DNA of 64,000 nucleotides from Sorangium cellulosum So0157-2 (GTDB taxonomy: Bacteria > Myxococcota_A > Polyangia > Polyangiales > Polyangiaceae). Position 1 is the stretch's first letter; every line of letters starts with the position of its first letter. The notes below the pieces were generated by a model. That model made no database searches. It was not told the origin of the DNA and saw only the letters and a list, made by a program, of their open reading frames with translations. The stretch lies in NCBI RefSeq assembly GCF_000418325.1, contig NC_021658.1, positions 6,772,001 to 6,836,000 of the forward strand. Direction: 5' to 3'. Made by a program: the position numbers and the translations under genes. Of this stretch, positions 26,601 to 39,598 are shown in pieces.

Positions 26601-27813
26601 GGCGCTGGCGGACGCAGATCCCCCTGCGGCTCGCGAGCGCGGCGACCACGACCGGCGTGGCGGCGCCCGTCTCCGCGACGAGCACGACGGCCGGCTGGAG
26701 CCCCTCGGCGATGAGCCTGCCGCCGCCGCGGCCGGAGGGCGGCCCCGGCGCGATCGCGGCCCGCGAGGTCGGCTCCGCGGCAGCGGCGGCGCCGGGCTCC
26801 GCGAGCGCGGCCGGGCCGGGCTCCGCGGCGGGGGCGCCGGGCTCGGTGGTTGCGGCTGCGCCGCGCTCCGCGGCGGCGGCGGCGCCGAGCGCGCAGGCCT
26901 CGTCGAGCGCGCGGCGGAGCCGGGCCGCGCTCGGGGGCCGGCGGCCGGGGTCCTTGGCGAGGCACGAGAGGACGAGCTCCTCGAGGGCCTCGGGGACCGG
27001 CGCGAGCTCTCCCGGCCGCGGCGGGCGCAGCGTGAGGTGCCCGTGCTCCACCGCGCCCGTGTCCCCCACGAACGGCGGCCTGAGGGTGAGCAGCTCGAAC
27101 AGGATCGCGCCGAAGGCGTAGAGATCCGCGCGCTCGTCGAGGTCGGCCTCCGCGCGGAGCTGCTCGGGCGCCATGTAGTCGGGCGTGCCGACGACCGTGC
27201 CCCCGCGGGTGATCTCGATCTCGTCGTCGTGGCGCGGCGCCCCGGCGGGCCGCGCCAGGCCGAAGTCGAGCAGCACGGCGCGCGCCCGCCGCGGCGTGAG
27301 GATCACGTTCTCCGGCTTGAGATCCCGGTGGACGACGCCGCGCGCGTGCGCGGCCGCGAGCGCGTCGAGCAGCGCGGCCGCGCGCGCCGCCGCCCAGGCC
27401 GGCTCGGGGGGCCCGGGCAGCGCCGCGAGCGCCTCGGCGAGCGTCTCGCCGGGGACGAGATCCATGGCGAACCAGGGGCGGCCGTCGTCGAGCCGCCCCT
27501 CGGCGTGGACCCGCGGCACGTGCGGCGGACCGACGAGCCGGAGCGCGCCCGCCTCGCGCCGGAACCGCGCCTGGACGGTCGGCAGCGAGGAGCGGCCGAT
27601 CTTGAGGGCGACGGTGAGGCCGTCCGCCTCGCGCCGCGCGGACCACACGGCGGAGAAGCCGCCCTGCCCCAGCAAGCCGCCGACCTGGAAGCCCGGGACG
27701 TGCGGCCGCCCCGGCGCGGGCGTGCGCTCGGCCGACCGCGGCGCCGTCCCGCCGTCGCGAGGGCAAGCCCCCGCCGGGGGGAGCCGGCGGTGGCACTGTG
27801 GGCAGCGGGACAC
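23626..27813 (-). CDS. Ser/Thr kinase - cyclase-like - AAA ATPase - TPR multidomain signalling protein
   Basis: 1395 aa. Residues 4-20 form a small zinc ribbon (CPQCHRRLPPAGACPRDGG). The kinase domain (about 42-305) has GQGGFSAVW, Lys71, HRDLKPEN at 162-169, DFG at 183-185 and APEQL. After an Ala/Pro/Glu-rich linker, 370-490 is a degenerate class III cyclase-like or similar module without catalytic Asp residues. An STAND-type ATPase follows, with Walker A GDDGLGKS (545-552) and Walker B VAVIVDDAQWAD. The C-terminal half is helical and rich in Ala/Leu/Glu, consistent with TPR repeats. The layout is like PknK-type regulators. Soluble. The start lies 73 bp from the divergent second kinase gene. 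Confidence 0.9.
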   Translation of the reverse strand: MSRCPQCHRRLPPAGACPRDGGTAPRSAERTPAPGRPHVPGFQVGGLLGQGGFSAVWSARREADGLTVALKIGRSSLPTVQARFRREAGALRLVGPPHVPRVHAEGRLDDGRPWFAMDLVPGETLAEALAALPGPPEPAWAAARAAALLDALAAAHARGVVHRDLKPENVILTPRRARAVLLDFGLARPAGAPRHDDEIEITRGGTVVGTPDYMAPEQLRAEADLDERADLYAFGAILFELLTLRPPFVGDTGAVEHGHLTLRPPRPGELAPVPEALEELVLSCLAKDPGRRPPSAARLRRALDEACALGAAAAAERGAAATTEPGAPAAEPGPAALAEPGAAAAAEPTSRAAIAPGPPSGRGGGRLIAEGLQPAVVLVAETGAATPVVVAALASRRGICVRQRRRRYTAVFSAHDAEDPVRLALAAARELVERHGARAALHLAGVIIRPREKAPPAVYGAAVDRPETWIPADPWSGVALTEEFERALVEAEATMTPTSPQGAPAAELEAPPPTTVGRGDVIAALEASAAAAFSGVCPALVTVLGDDGLGKSRVAAEAAAVARRLRPGAAALVVRAAQPLPGEASKDTAAILRFALAAPAAAPADPRAFCEARLGPEIGASTFASVAAALGWSRPGAAPSRAPHHLARAIAEGLRRRARRAPVAVIVDDAQWADVTVLDALEVATLDGAGVALWAAVVAHPRFERFRPTWGARTQRADRVTLAPLDEAAAADLAAQLLLPAAYPPADVLRGLARWAGGNPGCLAAIIRSLKQAGLVRRRPGGGDYCVEAAELDGLPVSPAWQWLAMRQLGALPQEVAALARLCAVLGESFTRAELEWVQDAVDRAGGAGTPIDAGYGLGVLVEQGIIGRRARGDGERGARGEGDGDGRRARGEGERWWFQSGLFRDAVYETLDPEHRAQIHRHALAFWRARVERGRPPASSAAPRADPVAPPAELAAQPGPEELEPLARHAGACGAGEEAAEAHLRLGELAFARHRHVEAERCYTAALKLAGDGDRRRRALALAGRGRIRYRLHLIEEALADLSAALELADDELRADVLLEEATALDWTGAYEASSRQVELARPLVERAGSPRLSARLCVAEGRTRLRRGEVAEAIALLSEGASLAESAGDEEGRIIALVLLSTELAHAGRFAEAERRAEEAIALCERAEDLPHLCVAIMNRVVLWALKKELPRATADLRRAIALAREIGNPWLERVATYNVAELLYWSDQQDEALSLARRAHTLEQRFVDRPVPECSLLLARILAARGELGEARRLLAWIAASCPPEPSAKAAHGCYLMLRCLLWDGGDGVAPRALLGGLDEAELEAGPFQFADELLEVLYWRGRAAIRHGAVEVAVASLSRARALLSEHPAWRSRFDGIALRLGASQAAASRR

Positions 27814-27886
27814 GTCGTTGCTCCCTGGGGCCGGCGGAGGGCGTCAGCTCGCCGCCGCGCTTATGGTACCGTCGCTCGGCCGGTCC

Positions 27887-29464
<1,578 letters not shown>

Positions 29465-29602
29465 CGGCGCGCTCCGGCACCGCGCCGGAAAAGTCCATCC
29501 TGGGTGCTGCCTGCGAGGGCCATCAGCAGCTGCGTGCCCGCGCCTGCACCGCACGTGCGATGTCCGGGACACCGCTCAAGCGAGGTTCGACATGGTAAGC
29601 TG

Positions 29603-30961
29603 GTGAGAGTGATCCGCACTCCGATACCCACATCAGGCGAGGACGCGACCACCGTGCTGAAGGTCCACCCGCGCGAGGTGACGTTCGGCAGATTCAGCGT
29701 GCAGGTGGTGAGCGGCCCGGATCAGGGCGCTTCCCACGTGGCCGACGCGCCGGAGCTCGCGATCGGCACCGCGGCCGGCAATCACCTGGTGCTCACCGAT
29801 CCGTCGGTGTCGCGCCACCACTGCGTGATCGCCGCGACCTCCAAGGGCTACCAGCTGCGCGATCTCGGCAGCACGAACGGCATCACGCTCGGGGGCTTCC
29901 GCGTGGAGGCGGCGTACCTGACGCCGGGCGCGACGTTCGGCGTGGGCCAGACGTCGCTGCGCTTCGATCACCTGCCCGACGAGGTCCACGAGCCGCTCGG
30001 GGACGCGGAGCTCTCCGGGCGGGTGCTGGGGCAGAGCACGGCCATGCGCCGGCTCTTCGCGATGATCCCGCGGATCGCCGCGGCGGACGCCACGGTGCTC
30101 CTCGAGGGCGAGACCGGGTCCGGCAAGGGGCTGCTCGCCGAGGTGATCCACCAGAAGAGCCCGCGCGCGGCCGGGCCGTTCGTGGTCATCGACTGCGGCG
30201 CGATCCCGCCCACGCTCATCGAGGCCGAGCTGTTCGGGTACATGAAGGGCGCGTTCACGGGGGCGCACCAGGCGCGCGCCGGCGCCTTCGAGGCGGCGCG
30301 CGGGGGCACGGTGCTGCTCGACGAGATCGGCGAGCTCCGGCTCGACCTCCAGCCGAAGCTGCTGCGCGCCCTCGAGGAGCGCTCGATCCGCCGCATCGGC
30401 AGCCTCGATACCGTCCCGCTCGACGTGCGGATCATCGCGGCCACGAACCGCGATCTCCGGCAGGAGGTGAACCGCGGCACCTTCCGCTCGGACCTGTTCT
30501 ACCGGCTCAACGTGGTCCGGCTCCGCGTGCCGCCGCTGCGCGAGCGGCGGGACGACATCCCGCTGCTCGTCGCGCACTACTACCGGCAGTTCGCCGACAA
30601 GGCGGATCCGCCGGCCGAGCTCGTGGAGCGGCTGCTCCACCACGACTGGCCCGGCAACGTCCGCGAGCTGCGCAGCGCGGTGGAGCGCGCCGTGCTGACC
30701 GGCGACCCCGCGATCGGAGAGGGCTGCCCCGCGGCGCGGGAGGTCGGCGACGACGATCAGGCGCTCCGGCCGGACGACCTCGAGCTCTCGTTCCGCCAGG
30801 CCAAGGAGCGCACGGTGGCGCGCTGGGAGCGGGCGTACGTGAGGGCGCTGATCCGGGCCAACGGGGGGAACCTCTCCCACGCCGCGCGCGCCGGCCGGAT
30901 GGACCGGAACTACCTGCGGGAGCTCCTGCGCCGGCACGGGGTCACGGCGACCGAGCCGTGA
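29603..30961 (+). CDS. FHA-domain sigma-54-dependent transcriptional activator
   Basis: About 452 aa. The N-terminal FHA domain (about 30-115) has GNHLVLTDPSVSRHHC and LRDLGSTNG, which bind phosphothreonine peptides. The AAA+ domain (about 135-370) has Walker A GETGSGKG, the sigma-54 contact loop GAFTGA, LLDEIGELRLDLQPKLLRAL and the DWPGNVRELRSAVE sensor region. The C-terminus is a Fis-type helix-turn-helix (NLSHAARAGRMDRNYLRELL). No receiver domain, so its input is probably phosphopeptide binding; the kinase immediately upstream is the obvious partner. Start uncertain: GTG at 29603 or 29609. Confidence 0.9.
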   Translation: MRVIRTPIPTSGEDATTVLKVHPREVTFGRFSVQVVSGPDQGASHVADAPELAIGTAAGNHLVLTDPSVSRHHCVIAATSKGYQLRDLGSTNGITLGGFRVEAAYLTPGATFGVGQTSLRFDHLPDEVHEPLGDAELSGRVLGQSTAMRRLFAMIPRIAAADATVLLEGETGSGKGLLAEVIHQKSPRAAGPFVVIDCGAIPPTLIEAELFGYMKGAFTGAHQARAGAFEAARGGTVLLDEIGELRLDLQPKLLRALEERSIRRIGSLDTVPLDVRIIAATNRDLRQEVNRGTFRSDLFYRLNVVRLRVPPLRERRDDIPLLVAHYYRQFADKADPPAELVERLLHHDWPGNVRELRSAVERAVLTGDPAIGEGCPAAREVGDDDQALRPDDLELSFRQAKERTVARWERAYVRALIRANGGNLSHAARAGRMDRNYLRELLRRHGVTATEP

Positions 30962-30983
30962 GCGCCGCGCGCCGCCCGGGGCT

Positions 30984-31775
30984 TCACGACGCCTCGGGCC
31001 GCGCGCGAGGGGGCCGCCCGAGGCCAGGGCCGTCGCGGTCCGAGCTCCGCGAGCGCCGGAGCGGGCGCCCGCCTCGCCCGTCCTGCCGCCTGGGGAGCGG
31101 CTTCCGGTGGAGGGCGGCGTCGGCGCGCGCGAGGACGTCCGCGAGGTAGTCGCTCCGCCCGGCGGTCGCGTGGAGGGAGTCCTGGATGCCGCGCCGGTGC
31201 ATCTCCCAACCGCGGCCGGGGACGAAGCGGAGCGTCGTCGTGGACGCGTGCGGCCGCGCGCGCTCGCGCAGCGCGTCGCCGTCGAGCACCCACACCTCGG
31301 GGCCGAAGGCGGCGACGGCCTGCCGCAGGTCGACCGCGGGCAGCGCGCCGGCGCGGTTGGCGCTGCTCACGAAGAGCGGCGCGTGGCGCTCGAGCAGCCA
31401 GGCGATGGGCTCCCACGTGACGCCGAAGAGGAGCGCCATGCCGTAGCTCGCGGCGGGCTCGAGCCAGCTCGGCGCGGCGACGTCGCGGGTCTGCGGCACG
31501 AGGGCGGTCACGCGCTCGACCGCGAGCAACCACCCGAGGCGGCGGCGCTCCGCCTCGTCGAGCGCGAGGTGCGGGGCGAGCCGGTCGAGGCGCGGCTCCC
31601 ACGTGGCGACGGGGTAGTTGTGAGGTCGTCCCCGCGCGCGGTTCACGGCCGCGGCCGTCTTCCCCGCGATCACGTAGGCCAGCGGCGACGGGGTGGGCAG
31701 GACGACCGCCTCGCCGCGCTGGAGCGCCTCGTCGACGGCGAGCTTGCCCGCGGCATCAAATCGCGCGACCGGCAA
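30984..31775 (-). CDS. YrdC/Sua5-fold protein (threonylcarbamoyl-AMP synthase-like)
   Basis: 263 aa. The YrdC fold shows GEAVVLPTPSPLAYVIA, a nucleotide/carbamoyl region RARGRPHNYPVA (the usual KxR is RxR), and SSANRAG matching the S-x-A-N-x-x-G motif. The family makes threonylcarbamoyl-AMP for tRNA t6A; several homologues are of unknown role. The last 50 residues are Arg/Gly-rich and basic. Divergence from canonical YrdC and the lack of neighbours in tRNA modification suggest a paralogue. It converges on the FHA activator with a 22 bp gap. Confidence 0.7.
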   Translation of the reverse strand: MPVARFDAAGKLAVDEALQRGEAVVLPTPSPLAYVIAGKTAAAVNRARGRPHNYPVATWEPRLDRLAPHLALDEAERRRLGWLLAVERVTALVPQTRDVAAPSWLEPAASYGMALLFGVTWEPIAWLLERHAPLFVSSANRAGALPAVDLRQAVAAFGPEVWVLDGDALRERARPHASTTTLRFVPGRGWEMHRRGIQDSLHATAGRSDYLADVLARADAALHRKPLPRRQDGRGGRPLRRSRSSDRDGPGLGRPPRARPEAS

Positions 31776-32121
31776 GGTGGCCTCCTGTGCGCTCGCGATC
31801 GTGCGCGGTCACGGATGATTCGGTTCTTGCTTGAAACATGGTGGTCACACTCGACGACGGGCGAGGTGCACGGGGTGATGTCGCCCTGCCGCCGCCGCGC
31901 GCTCTCAAGCAGGCATCGCGCCACGCGCGGCGCGGGCCGAGGTCAGGGCGATCGCCGCCTCGGAGGGCCCTGATTTCCGGGGAGCTGCGTGGATCCCCCG
32001 GCGCGGCGAGCGGCGAGCGCGGCGGTCGGCGGCGGAGGCGCTCCCGGCACCCGGGTGCTGGCTGCAGCAGGCGGCAGGTGCAGCCCGGGGCAGGCAGCGA
32101 GCGCCCTCTCCCGCGGGCCGG
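31776..32121. other. Intergenic region before the CadD-like gene's stop
   Basis: 346 bp between the YrdC-like start and the CadD-like stop. The first 80 bp are A/T-richer (for example ATGATTCGGTTCTTGCTTG on the plus strand) and probably hold the YrdC-like promoter. Nothing else is clear. Confidence 0.5.
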
Positions 32122-32760
32122 TCAGCCCGCTGGGCCCGCTGGACGGGCGAGCGCGAGGGCGTCGGACAGGATCCAGAGCCCCAGGCCGATCAGGACGAAC
32201 GGCAGCGCCGCCCGGCCGTAGCGCCGGATGCGGTTGCCCAGGACCGGGTGGTGGACGAGGCGGTGGCCGAGCGCGCACAAGGCGCCGGTCATGACCGCGA
32301 ACACGGCCGCGTGGAGCGGGACGTGCCCCGGGGTGCTCGAGAACAGCGGGATGTAGACGCCGAGGTTGTCCCCGCCGTTCGCGATGGTCACGCTCGCCAC
32401 CGCGAGCGCCTTGAACCGCGCCGCGCCGCCGGGCGGCTTCTCGTCGTCGTCGCCGTCGTCGTCGGCCCCGGGGCCCCGCCGGAGCGCCCAGAGGCCCCGC
32501 AGGCCGAGCGCGAGGGGTGCAAGGCCGAGCAGGCCGATCCACCCGTCCGGCACGCGGACGGCGAGCAGCGCGCACGCGACGCTCGCCAGGACGAGCGCCG
32601 CCATGCCGAGGAACTGGCCGGCGACGACCTGGCGGGCGGTGAAGCCGGGGTCCGCGAAGAAGGCCGACAGCAGGAGGATGTCGTCGATGTTCGTCGAGAT
32701 GAACACGACGACGCTCACCCCGAGCGCCGGAAGGATCTGCTCCATGGCGACCGCGGGCAT
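32122..32760 (-). CDS. CadD-family cadmium resistance transporter
   Basis: 212 aa, about six TM segments. The CadD pattern is clear: VVVFISTNIDDILLLSAFF near the N-terminus and VASVTIANGGDNLGVYIPLF in the middle, with GHRLVHHPVLG and IRRYGRAALPFVLIGLGL in the last third. An Asp-rich loop (GADDDGDDDE) sits between the halves. Family members export Cd2+ and related cations. GGAGG lies 5 nt before the ATG. It is divergent from the CopA gene with a shared 173-bp promoter region. Confidence 0.87.
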   Translation of the reverse strand: MPAVAMEQILPALGVSVVVFISTNIDDILLLSAFFADPGFTARQVVAGQFLGMAALVLASVACALLAVRVPDGWIGLLGLAPLALGLRGLWALRRGPGADDDGDDDEKPPGGAARFKALAVASVTIANGGDNLGVYIPLFSSTPGHVPLHAAVFAVMTGALCALGHRLVHHPVLGNRIRRYGRAALPFVLIGLGLWILSDALALARPAGPAG

Positions 32761-32933
32761 AGCACCTCCCGCGGCCGGCCAACCCGCGCCGCCGCGCGGC
32801 CGGCGCGGCTTCGGCCCTGCGGCCGCGGGAGCCGTGTCGGCCGTTCCGGGGTAGATAGCGTGGCCGGAGCGGCTGCGCCTGCGCAGGCGGACGGGAGGCG
32901 AGCCGCGCGCTCGTGGAGTGGAATGGAGAGGCC

Positions 32934-35414
<2,481 letters not shown>

Positions 35415-35921
35415 CGTCGCGAAAGAACGCTCGATGAGTCGACTCCGCATCGCGCGCCGACCTCCGCGCGCGGCGATGGCGCGCGCGGGCCGTCGGCAGC
35501 TCCACCAGGTCGGGAGAGGCCGAGATCGCCTCGCGAAGGCGACGATCTCCCACTCGGCCCGTTCCTCGATGGCGTTGAATTCATGCTGATATCCAGATCG
35601 ACTTGGCGAAACCTGGACTGGCATCGTTACCTAGACCCCGGTGAGGAGCGCAGGCGTGACGGCGACACGGGTCAGGGCTGGCTCGCCCGCGTCATCGCGC
35701 TGCCCAACGCGGCGCACAAAGAAGCCGGGCGCGCCGTTCGGGTTCGCCGCGCCGCATCTCTCCGAGCCGGCTTGCGGAGGGGCGGAAGGCCCGGACGCTC
35801 TTCTGCCGCGCGGGCGCTCCGCCGCACGCCCACACGCGCCGCGAAAGCATCGCCCGGACGCCGACGCGGGTGAATGCTAGAAGCTGCGTACGCACCAAAG
35901 TCCCAGAAATACGGAGGATCT
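35415..35921. other. Intergenic region between copA and the MYXO-CTERM-like gene
   Basis: 507 bp. A section around 35560-35640 is A/T-richer than its surroundings and may carry a promoter. A plus-strand ORF at 35583-35873 (96 codons, Arg-rich, no ribosome-binding site) is not supported. Nothing else is evident. Confidence 0.5.
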
Positions 35922-37913
35922 ATGAGAACTTACCACCGGCATACTGGCACAGCCGTTGCCCTTACCGTGCTCCTCGCGGCGCAAGCCGCTGACGCCGCCG
36001 TCACGGTCGACATCGTCCAGCCGAACCACACGCTCATCGAGGGCAGCACCGTCCCGGTGCGCGTCGCCGCGTCGTCCCCTGACGAAATCTATTACGTCGA
36101 GGCGGAGTTCGAGGGCCTCACCATCGAGCTCACGCCGACGGGAGACGGCTACTACGAGGGCGCGTTCGATCTCGGCGAGCTCGGCGGCGAGCTCCCCTAC
36201 GGCCCTTACGTCGTGACCGTCAACGCGTATGACACGTTCGGCGAGTCGGCGAGCGATGAGGGCATCGTGCATCAGTACGCGCCCCCGACCGTGGTGTGGA
36301 ACGTGCTGCCGCACGACACCCTCACGGCCGGCTGGCGCTTCGAAGCGAAGTGCATCCCGACGCCGCCCTACGAGTGCAAGCAGCTCTCGGCGCAGTTCGA
36401 CACCGATAGCGGAAGCTACGGGTTCGACAACAACGACGGGTCGCCCCACCCGCAGCCCGTCCCGGGACGGCTGTACGTCAAGGAGGCCAATGGCAGGAAC
36501 GGCAACTGGCTCCCGTCGGGCAAGACGTACACGCTCACGGTCTCGGCCAACGTCGGGGTCGGCCCCAACGTCACCAGGACGGTCGGCCCCATCCATGTCG
36601 ACCGCAGCCCGAGGCTCACCGCCGTCGAGCGCGCCCCCGGCACCATCCTCGATTTCGACGCCACGCGGTTCCTCTTCCTGGATTACCTCCGTCGCATCGG
36701 GATCTTCGATCGCAACACCCACCAGATCACGTGGGTCGAGGCCATCCCGGAATGGGCGGCTCCCCAGCTCGGCGCGGTCTACGGCGCGCTCACGCCGTCG
36801 GGGTGCGTGTACCAGTCGGCGACCGGCTACATTCTCTCCTGGGCCGACGGCGTCCGGCGCCAGATCGCGAGCGCGACGATAACGCCGCGCCTCGACGCCG
36901 TGAACGGCGATACGGCGGTGTGGACGTCGTACAACGACGACTGGGCGCACGAGCACACGCTGTCGACGGGCACCAACCGGACCCTCTGGTACAACCCGGG
37001 GAGCCGATCGCCGTTCCAGGCCGACGTTGCGGCGTCGGGCGGCGTCTTCTTCGGCACCTACGAGAGCGCGTCCATCGTCGGGCCGGGCACCGCGCTCCTC
37101 GGGGATCACGCGGGCAACCTGCAGCGGCCGATCACCGACGGAACGAACGTCGTCGGCCGGTGGTGGGACGGGATGACGAGCTCGAGCTACCTCTACACCG
37201 CGGAGGGTGAGGAGGAGTTCCTGGGCGACTCGCTCACCAACACCTCTGCCGGGCTGCTGGCGCACGCGGGCTACGCCGCCTTCCTGAAGAGCGATGGCGA
37301 CGCCAACCAGATCTGGCTGCGGACCCCCGACGGCGAGCAGCACCAGATCAGCGATTTCCCGAAGTCGAGCCGGTTCGACCAGGCGAAGCTCCGGGTCGGC
37401 CACGACGGCATCAGCGACGCCGGCGAGGTCCTGTTCCTGTACGAAGGCAAGCGCTATATCGGCCGGCCGGGGGGAATTCCGGAGCAGATCAACACCGAGC
37501 TCGGGCACGGCCGCTGGCTCGACGGGAGCTGGTATGTGACCATCGGCAACACGCTGTTCGAGGTCTCGACCCCGGCCAGCGCCGCCGCGCGGCTCGCCGC
37601 GACGGGGATCGAGGGGCTCGCGCGGGAGGAGGGCCTCGGCGAGCGCGAGGTGCTGTCCACGTCGTTCGCCGAGACAGAGGCGCTCGACGCGACGGTGTGG
37701 GCTCGGGATCTGCACGAGCCCGACGCGCTGCCGGTGTCGGCCGACGGCGCCGAGCTGCTCGGCGACGTCGACACGGACACCGGCGCCGACGTCGCGCCGG
37801 CCGGGGCGGGGTGCAGCACCTCCGGCCCGGCGGGCTCTGCCGGCGGCACCGCCGCGCTCGCCGCGGCGCTCGCGGGCCTCGCGCTCGCGCGCCGCAGCCG
37901 CGCGCGCTCGTAG
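35922..37913 (+). CDS. Secreted beta-rich protein with MYXO-CTERM-like C-terminus
   Basis: 663 aa. The N-terminal signal peptide is about 24 residues (TAVALTVLLAAQAADAA). Next come about 200 residues of Ig-like strands (IVQPNHTLIEGSTVPVRVAA), then repeats like a beta-propeller (DAVNGDTAVWTSYND, VFFGTYESASIVG, HAGYAAFLKSDGDANQIWL). The C-terminus has Cys631 in GAGCSTSG, a hydrophobic stretch and RRSRARS, the tripartite Cys/TM/Arg sorting pattern of myxobacterial surface proteins. GGAGG 5 nt upstream supports ATG 35922 over the earlier in-frame start at 35874. The function is unknown. Confidence 0.8.
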   Translation: MRTYHRHTGTAVALTVLLAAQAADAAVTVDIVQPNHTLIEGSTVPVRVAASSPDEIYYVEAEFEGLTIELTPTGDGYYEGAFDLGELGGELPYGPYVVTVNAYDTFGESASDEGIVHQYAPPTVVWNVLPHDTLTAGWRFEAKCIPTPPYECKQLSAQFDTDSGSYGFDNNDGSPHPQPVPGRLYVKEANGRNGNWLPSGKTYTLTVSANVGVGPNVTRTVGPIHVDRSPRLTAVERAPGTILDFDATRFLFLDYLRRIGIFDRNTHQITWVEAIPEWAAPQLGAVYGALTPSGCVYQSATGYILSWADGVRRQIASATITPRLDAVNGDTAVWTSYNDDWAHEHTLSTGTNRTLWYNPGSRSPFQADVAASGGVFFGTYESASIVGPGTALLGDHAGNLQRPITDGTNVVGRWWDGMTSSSYLYTAEGEEEFLGDSLTNTSAGLLAHAGYAAFLKSDGDANQIWLRTPDGEQHQISDFPKSSRFDQAKLRVGHDGISDAGEVLFLYEGKRYIGRPGGIPEQINTELGHGRWLDGSWYVTIGNTLFEVSTPASAAARLAATGIEGLAREEGLGEREVLSTSFAETEALDATVWARDLHEPDALPVSADGAELLGDVDTDTGADVAPAGAGCSTSGPAGSAGGTAALAAALAGLALARRSRARS

Positions 37914-38188
37914 CGCGCCCCGCGGCACCTCGCCGCCGACACGGGGCCCCGGCGGAAGCCCATCGCGACCGTAGATTCCGCCCGCGGCGTCTGTTATAAT
38001 GGACACACGTCATCGCTCCGATCGTGTCCACGTCGATGCGCGGCGCCGCGTCTGGACGAAGCGCATCGACTCGGCAACGAACCGTCATCACCGCCTCACG
38101 CCGCGGGCGTCGCGCGCCGGTCCCGCCGGGAACGGCGGCGGCGCCCCCGGAGAACACGCGAACGCCAGAACTCAAGGAGACGCAGCGC

Positions 38189-39592
38189 ATGCGCTTTCGG
38201 CCGGATCCCACCTTCTACCCGTCGCCGCGCCTGGCGATGGAGGCGCCGCCCGAGCGGCTGGCCTACGTGACGGCGCTCGACGCGGGCGCCGCGCTGAAGC
38301 GCCCGGGCAACCACCGCCACGACGCGCTCACGGTCGTCGACCTCGACCCGAGGTCGCCTGAGTACGGCACCCTCGTCTCGGTCAACGAGCTGCCGACCTA
38401 CGGCGACGAGCTCCACCACTCGGGCTGGAACGCGTGCAGCGCCTCCCTGTGCCCGTACGCGCCGCACCCCCACGTGGAGCGCCGCTTCCTCCTGCTCCCC
38501 GCGCTCCGCTCGTCGAACATCTTCGTCTTCGACGTCAAGCCGGACCCGCGCCGCCCCGAGCTCGTCCACACGGTCCGGGCCGAGGAGATCGCCAAGCGGG
38601 CCGGCTACTCGCGCCCGCACACGCTGCACTGCGGGCCCGACGGCATCTACGTGAGCGCGCTCGGCAACCCCGAGGGCGAAGGGCCAGGGGGCATCTTCGT
38701 GCTCGACTGCGAGAGCTTCGATGTGCTCGGCCGCTGGGAGATCGACCGCGGGCCGCAGTTCCTCCATTACGACTTCTGGTGGCACCTCGGCCACGACACC
38801 CTGCTCACGAGCGAGTGGGGGACGCCGAAGATGATCGAGGACGGCGTGAACCCGGAGCTCCTGCTCGGCAAGAAATACGGCCACAAGATCCATGTCTGGG
38901 ATCTCCGGAAGCGAAAGCACCTCCAGGCGCTCGATCTCGGCGACGAGCACCAGATGGCGCTGGAGCTCCGCCCCGCGCACGACCCGACCAAGGCCTATGG
39001 CTTCGTCGGCGTCGTCGTGAGCGTCAAGGACCTCTCCGCCTCGATCTGGCTCTGGCATCGCGACGGCGACCGGTGGGCGATCCGCAAGGTCATCGAGGTG
39101 CCGGCCGAGCCGGCGGAGCCCGATCTCTTGCCGCCGCTGCTCAAGGGCTTCAAGGCCGTCCCGCCCCTCATCACCGACATCAACCTCTCCCTCGACGACC
39201 GGTTCCTCTACGTGTCTTGCTGGGGCACGGGCGAGCTCCGCCAGTACGACGTGTCGGACCCGTTCCACCCGAAGCTGACCGGCTCGGTGCACCTCGGGGG
39301 CGTGGTCCGCAGGGCGGCGCACCGCCGCTCCGGGCCGCTGCGCGGCGGGCCGCAGATGGTCGAGGTGAGCCGCGACGGGCGGCGCATCTACTTCACGAAC
39401 TCGCTCTACGCCTCGTGGGACGAGCAGTTCTATCCCGAAGGCGTGGGCGGCTGGATGGCCAAGGTCGACGCGGCCCCCGGCGGCGGCCTCGCGCTCGACC
39501 CCGAGTTCTTCGTCGACTTCGGCCCCTTGCGCCCTCACCAGGTGCGGCTCGAGGGGGGCGACGCGTCCTCGGATTCGTTCTGCTATCCCTAG
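38189..39592 (+). CDS. Selenium-binding protein / methanethiol oxidase homologue (SBP56 family)
   Basis: 467 aa, the full family length, predicted beta-propeller. Highly conserved blocks include LHHSGWNACSASLC, HTLHCGPDGIYVSALGNPEG, EWGTPKMIEDG, DEHQMALELRPAHDP, LSLDDRFLYVSCWGTGEL followed by RQYDVSDP, and HQVRLEGGDASSDSFCYP at the C-terminus. SELENBP1 and bacterial MtoX oxidise methanethiol to formaldehyde, H2S and H2O2, using copper in MtoX. No clear signal peptide here. AAGGAGA 8-10 nt before the ATG fixes the start. The small membrane protein gene begins 6 bp after the stop. Confidence 0.93.
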   Translation: MRFRPDPTFYPSPRLAMEAPPERLAYVTALDAGAALKRPGNHRHDALTVVDLDPRSPEYGTLVSVNELPTYGDELHHSGWNACSASLCPYAPHPHVERRFLLLPALRSSNIFVFDVKPDPRRPELVHTVRAEEIAKRAGYSRPHTLHCGPDGIYVSALGNPEGEGPGGIFVLDCESFDVLGRWEIDRGPQFLHYDFWWHLGHDTLLTSEWGTPKMIEDGVNPELLLGKKYGHKIHVWDLRKRKHLQALDLGDEHQMALELRPAHDPTKAYGFVGVVVSVKDLSASIWLWHRDGDRWAIRKVIEVPAEPAEPDLLPPLLKGFKAVPPLITDINLSLDDRFLYVSCWGTGELRQYDVSDPFHPKLTGSVHLGGVVRRAAHRRSGPLRGGPQMVEVSRDGRRIYFTNSLYASWDEQFYPEGVGGWMAKVDAAPGGGLALDPEFFVDFGPLRPHQVRLEGGDASSDSFCYP

Positions 39593-39598
39593 CTCGCC

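Noticed and set aside
35583..35873. Possible small gene of 96 codons
   Set aside because: No ribosome-binding site, Arg-rich low-quality composition, no recognisable motif.
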